From Candidatus Bathyarchaeota archaeon (GTDB lineage: Archaea > Asgardarchaeota > Lokiarchaeia > Sigyniarchaeales > Sigyniarchaeaceae): a DNA stretch of 50,594 nucleotides. Positions 17,551 to 26,259 of the stretch are shown one piece after another. The stretch's first letter is position 1; the number at the start of each line of letters is the position of its first letter. The stretch spans positions 1-50,594 of the forward strand of contig WJJB01000243.1 in NCBI GenBank assembly GCA_014729935.1, read 5' to 3'. The notes below the pieces were generated by a model. That model did not search any database. It saw nothing but the letters and a program-made list of their open reading frames with translations, and was not told the DNA's origin. Made by a program: the position numbers and the translations under genes.

Positions 17551-18264
17551 CTAGCTAAACACCAAGTAATTTATCTTGACTAACTTTCGCTCCGACCACA
17601 TGCTAAGTCCCGTGTTAACGATAGCAGCTATCGTAAAAACGAATGATGAAATCAAGGCAGACCGTAATCGCCTGCTTGCCGACAAGTTCAAGTTAAGCAT
17701 CACCAAGATTTCTCCCAGGATACACAAGCTTGCGGAACAAATCAACAAAAGTTTCTCTAGTAGTTTCTTTTTCTTTTTCAAGGACCACATGTACTTATCA
17801 ACAAGAAAATACAGGAACCCACCACCAAGCACGAGAAACGGGTAAATGATATTAACCGTCACTGGCGGTAGAAACGTTAAGAGAACGATACCTCCAATGG
17901 TATCAATGCCAAGGAACATCATGCACAGGGCGGCTATGCCAATCTTGGGAATATCAATCTTGGACTTTTTCAAATCCCACACGTACTTTCCCATCCAAAA
18001 GTGAATGCCGCCTGCCACGAACAATAATGACGCGTAAATAACGAGATTCCCAGCCTGTATCACGTTATCAAGAAGGGAAATTGCACTTGATACCATCAAG
18101 CCTGCGATGAAGATGCCAGCCCCATTGGTGGCTGTTCTAATTTTCATTTCCTTTGGGAATACTATTTTCATGATCATCACGCCTACATTAAAACTACTTT
18201 CCATGTAAAGAATCATGAAATAAAAAGAATTACGCCCGATCTCCTCGAATCGGTAAGTTTTCAT
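17551..18264 (-). CDS. Unknown multi-pass membrane protein with internal duplication
   Basis: The start at 18264 is chosen because its ATG overlaps the upstream stop codon as ATGA, a classic coupled pair; a longer frame from 18345 would run deep into the neighbour. The 237-residue product has about six hydrophobic helices. Two similar halves can be seen: IYASLLFVAGGIHFWMGKYV then WDLKK, and IIYPFLVLGGGFLYFLVDKY then MWSLKK. Each follows a helix pair, so the core is probably a tandem repeat of a two-helix unit. No transport or catalytic motif was recognised. Translational coupling to the EF1A-like pseudo-GTPase suggests a functional link. Confidence 0.65.
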   Translation of the reverse strand: MKTYRFEEIGRNSFYFMILYMESSFNVGVMIMKIVFPKEMKIRTATNGAGIFIAGLMVSSAISLLDNVIQAGNLVIYASLLFVAGGIHFWMGKYVWDLKKSKIDIPKIGIAALCMMFLGIDTIGGIVLLTFLPPVTVNIIYPFLVLGGGFLYFLVDKYMWSLKKKKKLLEKLLLICSASLCILGEILVMLNLNLSASRRLRSALISSFVFTIAAIVNTGLSMWSERKLVKINYLVFS

Positions 18265-19391
18265 TCCCATGCCTTTGTTGCTGGGCCTGAACCGAGGATA
18301 CGTAATCTCCCCTGGTATTTTTCTAATACCGTGACCACCGCCCAATTTTCATCACGATCCATCCAAAATGCCTTCTTGGCGGAGAATGTCACGTTTGCCT
18401 TTTCCCCGGGTTTCATGATACCCTCCTCGCTGGTGGATTTGATGGAGATTGGCGTAACTGGATGCACTTGGTGGTCGATTGCCACGTGGTATTCTTGCTT
18501 ATCAGCGATATTCATGGTTTTCTTGGCGAATCGGTTCAGCGTGAAAGAAATTTGCACTTTCAACGCCTTGACTAACGTGTCCTTGGTAACGAGCATGTTA
18601 TCCCGGCTTAATTCGTCCGCCTTGATACCCTTGATGGCAAGCCCCACGCGATCACCAGCGAATGCTGCCTTGCAATCCACATCGTGTTTTTGAATGCTCT
18701 TGATGATAACATTCCTTGTTTTATTCACGGGATCGGTGAGTTCTAACATGGTTCCTGCTTGGAATGAACCTCGTTTCACGATACCAAGTGCAACGGTTCC
18801 GATCCCCTTGACCGGAAATGATGCATCTATCAAGACCTTCACTGGTCCTTGATTGTCGTGGTCTTGGATTCCATTCTTCATGATTTCACTCTTGAGCTTT
18901 TCCATATCTTTTTTCATATCCCGGATAACCATGATATCTCCTGTTTTTTCCTGCATGGAGATGCTCGAGAGCATTTCGTTCATCCTTTTAACAATATCAT
19001 CAACCATGTATTCATTCATTGGCGTGATACCCGCGATGGCGATGATGCGCTTGGTTCCAATGAAACTCGCAAGGGAGATCATCATTTCACCGAGTAATGC
19101 ATCCATGTTCTCGTCTGGTTTAATGATGAGTACGTGGGTGCGGCTAATGGTAAGCGCTTGAAGTAACGATTTCAACTTGTCAGGATATCCAACCGGGATG
19201 GCGATAAGGTAGACATCATCGTCATCAAGACGGCTGTAAAATACAATATCCGTTTCCTGTCCTTTTTTTCCAAAGAACTCGCCAATTTTCCTGGCAAGTT
19301 CACCGTGATGCCTGGAAATGATGGTAAGACTGTGATGATTCGTTTTATTTTCACATCCGCGTGTTCTTATTTTTTTATTAACGGATTTCAA
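18261..19391 (-). CDS. EF1A/SelB-like protein with degenerate GTPase domain
   Basis: The 376-residue protein starts at a TTG. Residues ~190-280 match domain II of translational GTPases: FPVKGIGTVALGIVKRGSFQ followed by AGTMLEL, IKSIQKHDVDCKAAFAGDRV and GLAIKGIKADELSRD. A domain III-like barrel follows. The first ~180 residues keep the rough shape of a G domain (a DE pair in KPDENMDALLGE and an ALTISRTHVLIIK strand), but the P-loop GxxxxGK(S/T), the DxPG switch and the NKxD motif are all absent. It therefore probably cannot bind GTP in the normal way. G-domain-less relatives of SelB/EF1A are known in some archaea. A tRNA- or ribosome-binding role is possible; a specific function is unknown. 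Confidence 0.75.
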   Translation of the reverse strand: MKSVNKKIRTRGCENKTNHHSLTIISRHHGELARKIGEFFGKKGQETDIVFYSRLDDDDVYLIAIPVGYPDKLKSLLQALTISRTHVLIIKPDENMDALLGEMMISLASFIGTKRIIAIAGITPMNEYMVDDIVKRMNEMLSSISMQEKTGDIMVIRDMKKDMEKLKSEIMKNGIQDHDNQGPVKVLIDASFPVKGIGTVALGIVKRGSFQAGTMLELTDPVNKTRNVIIKSIQKHDVDCKAAFAGDRVGLAIKGIKADELSRDNMLVTKDTLVKALKVQISFTLNRFAKKTMNIADKQEYHVAIDHQVHPVTPISIKSTSEEGIMKPGEKANVTFSAKKAFWMDRDENWAVVTVLEKYQGRLRILGSGPATKAWE

Positions 19392-19563
19392 TCCCTTAAA
19401 TCGAATTTCCTAGAAGCGGAGCCACCATTCGTGCAGGAATACCTGATATCATGCAAAAAGTGCGAGAAGAGACCTAACCAAGATTCATGAAGGGCATACC
19501 AATTTTCTATCATGTATGGTCACTTAACATAGATTGTAAAGGAAAGGAAAAAATAAGACCGGT

Positions 19564-21003
19564 TCAGGCAAATTGCGGGAGCCATTGCTTTTCTGCATCG
19601 AGTAATTCGTCTGCAAGAGCCCGGGATTCCCTCGGTTCCAAGACTTGGGAGATATGGGGGTCAAGCATCATGGCATATCGCAAGTATTCAGGTTCCCTCG
19701 TCTTGCACGCCAAGACAACAAGTTCCTGCACCCTGATATTTGATTGGCAGAGTGCCGCGCATTGTGGGGGAAGCGCTCCATGATACGTGGGGACTACAGG
19801 TCTATCATGTCCCCATCCTGGCCGCATGGCCATGCACGGCACCTCGACGCAGCATCCCTGGGGAAGGTTGGTGATCAACCCGTCATTTCGAACATTGCCA
19901 TGAAAATAGAAGGTCTTTGGTAATATATTCGCGCCCAAGTCCGTCTCGCAAGCTTCGATGATCCAACTCGCGTATTCATTACTCGCTTGGTTCGGGATCA
20001 GGAATGTCTTATCATTGTTCATGCGTTCTTCAAATTTCTCCTTATCGGTACTTGGCGACCATTTCCTTGCACCATCAAGTTTCCTGTTATCCAATCCAAC
20101 CCGTGTATCGTGGAAGTACCGTTTCCTCAGGTCTTCCCTTACACGCACTGGAAATGGCAAGTATTCACTCAAATGACCGCTGGACTCGGTACAAAAGTAG
20201 CCGAATTGATACATGATCTCCCTTCTTAGCGTTTCCGAGAGTTTACCTGAAGATGGTGGTGGTTCTTCCTCTAAATTTTCCCTGATAACTGGATACGCGT
20301 TCCTCCATTCCCCCGTTTCAAAATCTTTCATGCGCAGATCAGTGTACCATGCCATGTGGTTGATACCCACGCACGTGTATGCAAACTCGTCGGGGGTAGC
20401 TCCGCACCATGCCCTGAGAAGTATTGCAGTGAACCACGTTCCATGGCACAATCCGACACAATGCAGGTCATAACCCTCGTCCTCGATGTGATCGGCCATT
20501 GCCCAGGTGTTCATTGCCATCGGGTTTGAATAATTCAACAATAACGCACCTGTTTTGCTCACATCTGCCATGTCATCAAGAATGCTCTTGAGGACGGGAA
20601 TGGTACGCGCTCCCCGCATGATACCTCCTGCGGACATCGTATCATTGACATTCGCCGCGAGAGTACGACCAACTTTTTCACCATACTTTAACGGAAGTTC
20701 TGCATCAAGCACGATGGCTTTTGAGCCACCAGGATGGATCATGGTGATGCAATAACCAGCTTCCTTTAGCGCGTTCCGCCTGTCTGTTGTTTTCGTGAAG
20801 GTCAAGGGCAGGTCAGGATTGCGTTTTTTCATCTCCGTGGCGATATCATGCATGTACCCCAATCGTTTCTCATCGATATCCATTAGGGCAATTTCAGTTC
20901 CTTCCAATGGAGATTCCGGTGCCATCGCGTGTGCCGCGATATCCTTGATCATGCGAAGACCGAATGCATTTGATCCCGCTCCGATTATTGTAATTTTAGT
21001 CAT
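19564..21003 (-). CDS. GH4 family glycosidase (alpha-galactosidase-like)
   Basis: The start at 21003 (MTKITIIGAGSNAFGL) is chosen because the Rossmann nucleotide-binding loop should be near the N-terminus; the frame from 21084 adds an unlikely 27 residues. GH4 enzymes use NAD+ and a divalent metal in a redox-elimination mechanism to cleave alpha- or beta-glycosides. Visible marks: GAGSNAFG for NAD, LMDIDEKRL after the second strand, VNDTMSAGGI, LLNYSNPMAMNTWA, metal ligands in GLCHGTWF and GINHMAWYTDL. The length of ~479 and the SNPM plus GINH motifs fit the MelA-like alpha-galactosidase/alpha-glucuronidase branch rather than 6-phospho-glycosidases. No PTS or sugar transporter lies nearby. 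Confidence 0.88.
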   Translation of the reverse strand: MTKITIIGAGSNAFGLRMIKDIAAHAMAPESPLEGTEIALMDIDEKRLGYMHDIATEMKKRNPDLPLTFTKTTDRRNALKEAGYCITMIHPGGSKAIVLDAELPLKYGEKVGRTLAANVNDTMSAGGIMRGARTIPVLKSILDDMADVSKTGALLLNYSNPMAMNTWAMADHIEDEGYDLHCVGLCHGTWFTAILLRAWCGATPDEFAYTCVGINHMAWYTDLRMKDFETGEWRNAYPVIRENLEEEPPPSSGKLSETLRREIMYQFGYFCTESSGHLSEYLPFPVRVREDLRKRYFHDTRVGLDNRKLDGARKWSPSTDKEKFEERMNNDKTFLIPNQASNEYASWIIEACETDLGANILPKTFYFHGNVRNDGLITNLPQGCCVEVPCMAMRPGWGHDRPVVPTYHGALPPQCAALCQSNIRVQELVVLACKTREPEYLRYAMMLDPHISQVLEPRESRALADELLDAEKQWLPQFA

Positions 21004-21133
21004 GTAATTTTCATCTCGATAAGTCCATGCAATTGATTCTTCTAATCTCACCTTCTTAAAAAAAAGTAGCTTGGAAAGGCCCAAGCGTGCTTTGGTAGCA
21101 TGACTTTTCTTTCACCGTGGTAAAAATCATATC

Positions 21134-21886
21134 ATGAATTATCTGGTAAAACAGGTTAATCCTTTCAATGACGAGGAAATTCTTCAGGAAACAAAAGAAT
21201 TATACCTGTCCTCTTTCTCCATCGAATTATTGGAGACGTGGGATGATTTATTGCGTCTTTTGAAAAAATACCATCCCTATTCCTCCGATAAACCCGATTT
21301 ACACAAGAAAATGGGAATGTTGTGTGCCTTAAAGGATGGACATGACAATAATACCATAACCGGGTTCCTGATTTTCACCGTGGATACATCAAATAATTGG
21401 ATATTCCTTGATTATCTCGCTGTAAAGCCTGAAATGATGGGCATGGGAATAGGAACCTTCTTAATCAAACAGGCATATCCGTTCGCCTACAAGTGGTCAG
21501 GATTAAAAGGAGCAACCTTCGAGTTCAAGGCATTGTTGGGAGAAATTGAGCCCATTAATCCCCATGTCCCTTATGAAGCTAGTATCATTAATCGAAGAAG
21601 GAGAAAATTCTTCCACAGGTTAGGATTTAAAAAACTTGATGTCAAGTATTTTCAACCTGATATTGGTATCAAGGATTCCCCCGTTCAACTTGATCTCATC
21701 ATTAAACCTATAACCTGGCTACCGCCATACACTCCTGGGGAGATAAGAAGATTTATCAAGGAGATTTACAAGGTGATTTACGAGCTTGACGAAGCTGGCG
21801 TGAATGCATTGCTCCCGGCTATGAATGGAATTGACAACAACCGTGAAATACATGTCTTACCGCTTCACTCACCCGAGTCACCATAA
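21134..21886 (+). CDS. GNAT-family N-acetyltransferase
   Basis: A GCN5-related acetyltransferase core spans residues ~30-180. The acetyl-CoA pyrophosphate loop is in WIFLDYLAVKPEMMGMGIG, where MGMGIG stands for the usual Q/R-x-x-G-x-G/A. A closing strand and helix follow in RKFFHRLGFKKLDVKYF. The C-terminal ~60 residues are an extra helical segment (EIRRFIKEIYKVIYELDEAG). The substrate is unknown. It is divergent from the GH4 gene and overlaps the convergent coiled-coil gene by nine bases at its 3' end. Confidence 0.75.
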   Translation: MNYLVKQVNPFNDEEILQETKELYLSSFSIELLETWDDLLRLLKKYHPYSSDKPDLHKKMGMLCALKDGHDNNTITGFLIFTVDTSNNWIFLDYLAVKPEMMGMGIGTFLIKQAYPFAYKWSGLKGATFEFKALLGEIEPINPHVPYEASIINRRRRKFFHRLGFKKLDVKYFQPDIGIKDSPVQLDLIIKPITWLPPYTPGEIRRFIKEIYKVIYELDEAGVNALLPAMNGIDNNREIHVLPLHSPESP

Positions 21887-24031
21887 TGATATTTTCCGTC
21901 GCTTCAAGAAATAATACAACTGGGATGTCATTGTGAACAAGATCACGAAAGCAACTAGTACAATTAGTTTCAATTCATCATTCCATGAGAATACAGGAGC
22001 AATATAATCTATCGCAGCAGTAATTGCAATAATTGAGAGTATCGAGTTGAGAAATTCCAAGAGCTTGTTCCTAAATTCTTCCTTCAAGGCATCAAAATTC
22101 TCCACGATACCTCGCGTCATTTCAAGCAGGTTCCGGTGCGTGTCAATAACATATCCATGAGTTGTTTGAATATCCTTCATGATGTCAAATGCTTCCATCC
22201 TTTGGAGAATTTTATCCAGCATTTCGGAATGATCTTGATATTTAGTGAGGTTGATTGAATTGAGGGTCTCAGACGCAAGCAAGGTTATATTGGAAAATTC
22301 ATTTATATCAATGGATTTTTGAGTCATTTCCTTTAGGATATTGTCAAGTTCTTGTTTCCGTTCCCTTTGAATCTCTTCAACCACGCGATCGGAAAATACC
22401 TTTAAATTCTCCTTTTCAAAGGTCATGATGCTCTTCAACTCGAACAAAATTGTGGAGATATTAAAGGCATATTCTATCGTTTTGCGTATTTCATTAATGA
22501 TGTAGGTGGGAACCCCTGGAAAATAAAGAATAGCGTGGTTTTTGGTAGTGATAAACGTGTTTTCTGGGTAAGCTTTCATGTATGCCAAGTTAACTGCTTG
22601 TGGTTCCTTGTAATTTATCCAATCATATGCAGTGGGTGTACTTTCGCGTGGGGGCATGATTAATCCTTTCATGTAAGGGTGATGCTGGAGTGTTTCAAAA
22701 TCAGTCACTTTAATGTATGCTCCTTCATTGAGTGTCCCATTTCTCGCAAGCTCGCTCACGTTCTCCAATGGAACCAATATGAGCTCATTGATGTCAATGT
22801 ACGAAAACCAGCACGTAGATTCAGAATATCGCCAATCGCTGAGAGGAAGTGATGAATCCACCACGTGCTTACAAATCATTTCGATTTTATCAAGGAGGGC
22901 TTTTGCGAGGTCCAGGAATGAATGATATATTTCACCATCAAGTATGAAATCGAAATTACCAGAATAAGAGCTAGGGATGGTAAAAAAATTTCTCACTTGA
23001 TTGATTTCCGTGAATCCTATTGGGAATTGCAATCGGAAAAAGCCTGAACCAAAGAAATTGAGGAAGAGATCGAGGTGAGCATTGATTTCTTTAAACGGGT
23101 GCCTTATTTTCACCGTGGAAAACCCTATGGTCAAGCATTCCAGAAATTTTTTCCCGTAATTTGATAAGAATATATCAGGCAATATCGTTTTTTCAACGAA
23201 GGTAACAGCATCGAGATTTTTCATAATTTCTTCCTTCAATACCATTTCTTTCTTGAATAGAGAATCAGCCCACTTCTGGCCATAGTAAAAAGCCTTGTTG
23301 AGGTACAATGTTGCGTCTTTTACCATGAGGTGATTCTCGATTGAAGATTCCAATTCTTGATGTTTTTTCAGGATATAATAATGTGCATCAATCTCGGAAT
23401 ATTCATCAATGTAACCCATATCCTTAAGCTTTTTGGTAATATCCTTCAATTCATGCAACTTGGTGGGTATATCTCTCAGGAATTTGATTGGATCTCGGTC
23501 TTTCAATATGAGTGAATCTGCTAGTATCTTGAAACCCATTGCATAATACATGTTTCGCTTGAAGCTTCCCTCTGTAAATACCTTTAATGACTTAAAATGT
23601 TGTATTTCTTCGTTGTCCAAGATTTTCTTAGTTGAATGAATTATATTCTTGGCATTTTTTCTAATTCCAATAAAATCGTTTATTAACAAACCTCCATCTA
23701 ATTCAAGGCAATTTTTTAATTGATTCACGTGCTCCTCAAGCACGGTAAAAATGATTTCGCTAATATCACCACAATCCATGGCTCTCATGCATGATAAATC
23801 TTCAATGGATTGTTTTATGTAGGTTAATATTTCGGAATACTCGTAAGATGTATTCCAGACATGGTGTGCTTTCGTGTAGTTACAAAAGTATGAGATGAAA
23901 TGCCTCAAGAAGGAGTTGGAACACTCTTGTTTCATCCTGAGCCCGGTAAATAATGCGCCCTCAAAATCCTCGTTTTCCATCCTTTCCAAGATGGGCTGCA
24001 GGAACTCAAATAGTTCATCAATATTCATCAT
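21878..24031 (-). CDS. Large helical protein with C-terminal membrane hairpin
   Basis: The 717-residue product is almost wholly helical. It begins MMNIDELFEFLQPILERMEN and has coiled-coil-like stretches near KEMTQKSIDINEF and MLDKILQRMEAFDIM. It ends with two hydrophobic helices (LNSILSIIAITAAIDYIAPV and KLIVLVAFVILFTMTSQLYY) and a short basic tail. A long cytoplasmic helix feeding a terminal two-helix hairpin recalls CorA-type architecture, but the GMN selectivity motif is absent, so a transport role is not supported. A middle part (LIPLEN-like and MPPRESTPTAYDW region) may be globular. Not recognised. Its promoter region holds two nested palindromes. Confidence 0.65.
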   Translation of the reverse strand: MMNIDELFEFLQPILERMENEDFEGALFTGLRMKQECSNSFLRHFISYFCNYTKAHHVWNTSYEYSEILTYIKQSIEDLSCMRAMDCGDISEIIFTVLEEHVNQLKNCLELDGGLLINDFIGIRKNAKNIIHSTKKILDNEEIQHFKSLKVFTEGSFKRNMYYAMGFKILADSLILKDRDPIKFLRDIPTKLHELKDITKKLKDMGYIDEYSEIDAHYYILKKHQELESSIENHLMVKDATLYLNKAFYYGQKWADSLFKKEMVLKEEIMKNLDAVTFVEKTILPDIFLSNYGKKFLECLTIGFSTVKIRHPFKEINAHLDLFLNFFGSGFFRLQFPIGFTEINQVRNFFTIPSSYSGNFDFILDGEIYHSFLDLAKALLDKIEMICKHVVDSSLPLSDWRYSESTCWFSYIDINELILVPLENVSELARNGTLNEGAYIKVTDFETLQHHPYMKGLIMPPRESTPTAYDWINYKEPQAVNLAYMKAYPENTFITTKNHAILYFPGVPTYIINEIRKTIEYAFNISTILFELKSIMTFEKENLKVFSDRVVEEIQRERKQELDNILKEMTQKSIDINEFSNITLLASETLNSINLTKYQDHSEMLDKILQRMEAFDIMKDIQTTHGYVIDTHRNLLEMTRGIVENFDALKEEFRNKLLEFLNSILSIIAITAAIDYIAPVFSWNDELKLIVLVAFVILFTMTSQLYYFLKRRKISLW

Positions 24032-24050
24032 TCAAACCTTCAAATCGTAT

Positions 24051-24075
24051 ATCTCCCGGGAGATTCGATATATCG
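24051..24075 (-). promoter_or_regulatory. Palindromic operator candidate with TATA-like element
   Basis: ATCTCCCGGGAGAT (24051-24064) is a perfect 14-base palindrome. Directly next to it is CGATATATCG (24066-24075), a 10-base palindrome that also reads as a TATA-like element for the minus-strand gene starting at 24031. A dimeric repressor site between TATA and start codon is a reasonable inference. Confidence 0.45.
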
Positions 24076-24427
24076 TAGAATATTTATTGTGAATACTTTG
24101 CTTGATTTTTATTTATCCATGCCCGAGAAAACCATCCAGTTCATGGGGTGGACAAACCGGGTAACCCGCTTCAAACATTGGTATATACCCAACATTGAAC
24201 TTGGATGTCCTAAAGAAGGGTGTAGCGAAATTCATCCCGCAACTAAAGGTGCGTTATTTTCTTTCGCGAAAAATGATAAATAAGCACCGTTCCAAAGATT
24301 TCCTGGACGTTCGACATGTCACCATATTTATACCGTGTGGTAATTCATATCGAAACATAATCCTAAACAGTTTCCTTTATTTGCAATTGGAAGCTTGTTT
24401 TATCAAGCAAGAAGAAAAGTCGTGATA
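24076..24427. other. Gene-poor stretch between divergent genes
   Basis: About 350 bases separate the large helical protein (minus) from thioredoxin (plus). Two short plus-strand frames (64 and 76 codons) exist but overlap in different frames, lack a ribosome-binding site and have no recognisable protein character, so they are not called. Part of the stretch presumably holds the thioredoxin promoter. Nothing else was seen. Confidence 0.5.
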
Positions 24428-24763
24428 ATGATGGAAGAGATACATGGTAAGGCGGATTTTCTGCAAAAAGTATCATCTGCCAAGGTAGTGGTGATAGATT
24501 TTTCAGCAACTTGGTGTGGGCCATGCCAGATGCTTACCCCCATCTTGAAAGACCTTTCGCAGGAATTCAAGGAAAAAGGCTCTCCTGTTGCATTTTTTGG
24601 GTGTGACGTGGATGAAAATCGGGAAGTCGCAACGGAATTCAAGATTACCGCCGTCCCGAGCGTGGCAATGTTCAAGAATGGCGAATGGCAATCTGATCTC
24701 ATTGTTGGTGTCAGGGGAAAGGATACCTACCGGAACGAGATAGAGAACCTGTTGAAGGATTAA
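24428..24763 (+). CDS. Thioredoxin
   Basis: This is a classic thioredoxin fold of ~111 residues from the ATG at 24428 (an upstream ATG at 24395 would add an unlikely basic leader; 24431 is also possible). The redox motif is WCGPC in VVVIDFSATWCGPCQMLTPI, and the cis-proline is in ITAVPSVAMFKNGE. The final helix, RNEIENLLKD, is complete. It reduces protein disulfides in the cytoplasm using electrons from a thioredoxin reductase not present here. There is no signal peptide. It stands alone on plus. Confidence 0.95.
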   Translation: MMEEIHGKADFLQKVSSAKVVVIDFSATWCGPCQMLTPILKDLSQEFKEKGSPVAFFGCDVDENREVATEFKITAVPSVAMFKNGEWQSDLIVGVRGKDTYRNEIENLLKD

Positions 24764-25015
24764 AGTTGGTACCTCAATTCTTTTTCTACGGTACATGCCA
24801 AGGTGTCCAGTTTTTCATTTTTGCAGTATCGTGCAAGATGGGTCGGGATGAATTGAAAGGAAATTGTCACGGCGCGTGAACATTTGAGGGGATGCTGGAT
24901 TATTGAACATTCAAGGCAAGAGGATTGGCACGGCTTGCTGCATTAATCTGGTGAAGGATGTAATAATCTCGAGCAAAAGGATAAAAAGTAGCCTGTATTC
25001 ACGTTCCTGATTACA

Positions 25016-26185
25016 GTGAATACGGTAGAGGATTTCGTGAAATCTCACGTGTTATCCTGCCAGCAAAGGATTTCACTACTGCGAGATGCCTCCGTTAAGA
25101 TCTGGAACAAGCTATTCAAAACACCTTTTGAGTTGCAAGAACACTGCAAGGCCTCTTGGGAGGAAATGGCTGGCAAGATCGGTTCAAGGATCAAGCCACT
25201 AGTGCCCGTGGATGATTCGGTTCCAGTTGGGAATTTAATTTTCGGTTCGGGAAGTTTCTCGACTGGGAAATTTCAAGCGGGAGAATTCAAGCGAATGGAA
25301 GCAACACTGGATGCACCACCGGTCTCGCTGCTTGGGATCGTCACCAATAAGTCAATCGAACACGGTTGCAACGCGGCAAGGGTCGCCTCGGATTTTTTAT
25401 ATCCCTTGGTCGAATTAGACTTTAAAAATTGGTACCAAGAACATGTCGATGCAAGTGAAACCCATCCAACAAGAGCAACAAGATATTGGTTCCGGAAAAA
25501 CGATCCTGCCAAGCCGGATGGGGAAGACCTTGCAAGACGATTCAAGATCCGCCAAGAGCATTTTCATGGTGATCTGGGTGATTTAATAGATGATACCATT
25601 GGATTAGATGCCAGCAGTGTTTCTGCCAGGGGATATAATTTTCAATTCTGCAGCTCGATTTTCAAACACCAATCTATTCTTCCGCACATCAATGACACGC
25701 ATCCTGCCGATCTATCCTTCGTGGACGGTAGGACCGGTGAAAAACTTTATCCCGGCTGGCAACAGGGGGCCATTGAATTAATGCTGCAAGATGGCCACGA
25801 TCGCTTCAGGGGGAGCTTGATAGAGGTAGATTTCATGGATTCCGTGGATCAAATCCATGATTTGGACGAGGGAGCCCTTCTTGCGTTGGGTGAAGGAGTA
25901 AGTATTAAGGATTCACACGAAAAATTACCTGCCAAAGCCATACAAGATGCCATGAAACTTGTGGATGATTTTACCTTTTGCATGCTTGAACCAACGGGTT
26001 TAATTCTTGCGTGGGGGATAACTGAAGATCCAGTAGACGTCACGTTCAAAACGCTAGATGGAACGTCCATGATCATCAATCAGCGGGGAATAATCGTTGG
26101 TGATACCATGAAAAGCGGAAAGGAAGCTTGGGGCACTAACTTGGTGCGGGATCTTGATGAGCTCGTTCGATTCCTTGAATCATGA
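25016..26185 (+). CDS. Formyltransferase-fold-like protein, function unknown
   Basis: The 389-residue protein starts at a GTG. Two regions recall the PurN/Fmt formyltransferase fold. One is a nucleotide-type loop and strand (NLIFGSGSFSTGKF, then SLLGIVTNKSIEHGCNAARV). The other is an active-site-like region HINDTHPADLSFVDG followed by a SLIEVDFMDSVDQI strand, comparable to the N-x-HP and later Asp of formyltransferases. Here the residue two before the His is Asp rather than Asn, and the spacing is altered, so activity is doubtful. The N-terminal 60 residues and the C-terminal 100 residues (LEPTGLILAWGITEDP) are unmatched. It is followed by hairpin repeat copy B. Low certainty on family. Confidence 0.5.
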   Translation: MNTVEDFVKSHVLSCQQRISLLRDASVKIWNKLFKTPFELQEHCKASWEEMAGKIGSRIKPLVPVDDSVPVGNLIFGSGSFSTGKFQAGEFKRMEATLDAPPVSLLGIVTNKSIEHGCNAARVASDFLYPLVELDFKNWYQEHVDASETHPTRATRYWFRKNDPAKPDGEDLARRFKIRQEHFHGDLGDLIDDTIGLDASSVSARGYNFQFCSSIFKHQSILPHINDTHPADLSFVDGRTGEKLYPGWQQGAIELMLQDGHDRFRGSLIEVDFMDSVDQIHDLDEGALLALGEGVSIKDSHEKLPAKAIQDAMKLVDDFTFCMLEPTGLILAWGITEDPVDVTFKTLDGTSMIINQRGIIVGDTMKSGKEAWGTNLVRDLDELVRFLES

Positions 26186-26200
26186 ACCGATAGTTCTTTT

Positions 26201-26259
26201 GAACTACCACGCCCTAAACTAAACTAAAGGACGTGGCTTTCTGGCGGAAAACGGGTAAA
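26201..26259 (+). repeat. Dispersed hairpin repeat, copy B
   Basis: Starts GAACTACCACGCCCTAA, then AAAGGACGTGG, GCTTTCTGGCGG and AAAACGGGTAAA. The arms CCACGCCC and GGACGTGG pair with one mismatch. It lies 15 bases after the plus-strand formyltransferase-like gene in the same orientation, and its right half overlaps the last codons of the convergent DUF362 gene. Confidence 0.75.

Noticed and set aside
21878..24031. CorA magnesium transporter call
   Set aside because: The terminal hairpin is similar in layout but the GMN motif is absent.
24089..24425. Two overlapping short plus-strand frames before thioredoxin
   Set aside because: They are in different frames, lack ribosome-binding sites and show no protein-like pattern, so they are probably chance frames in a regulatory gap.
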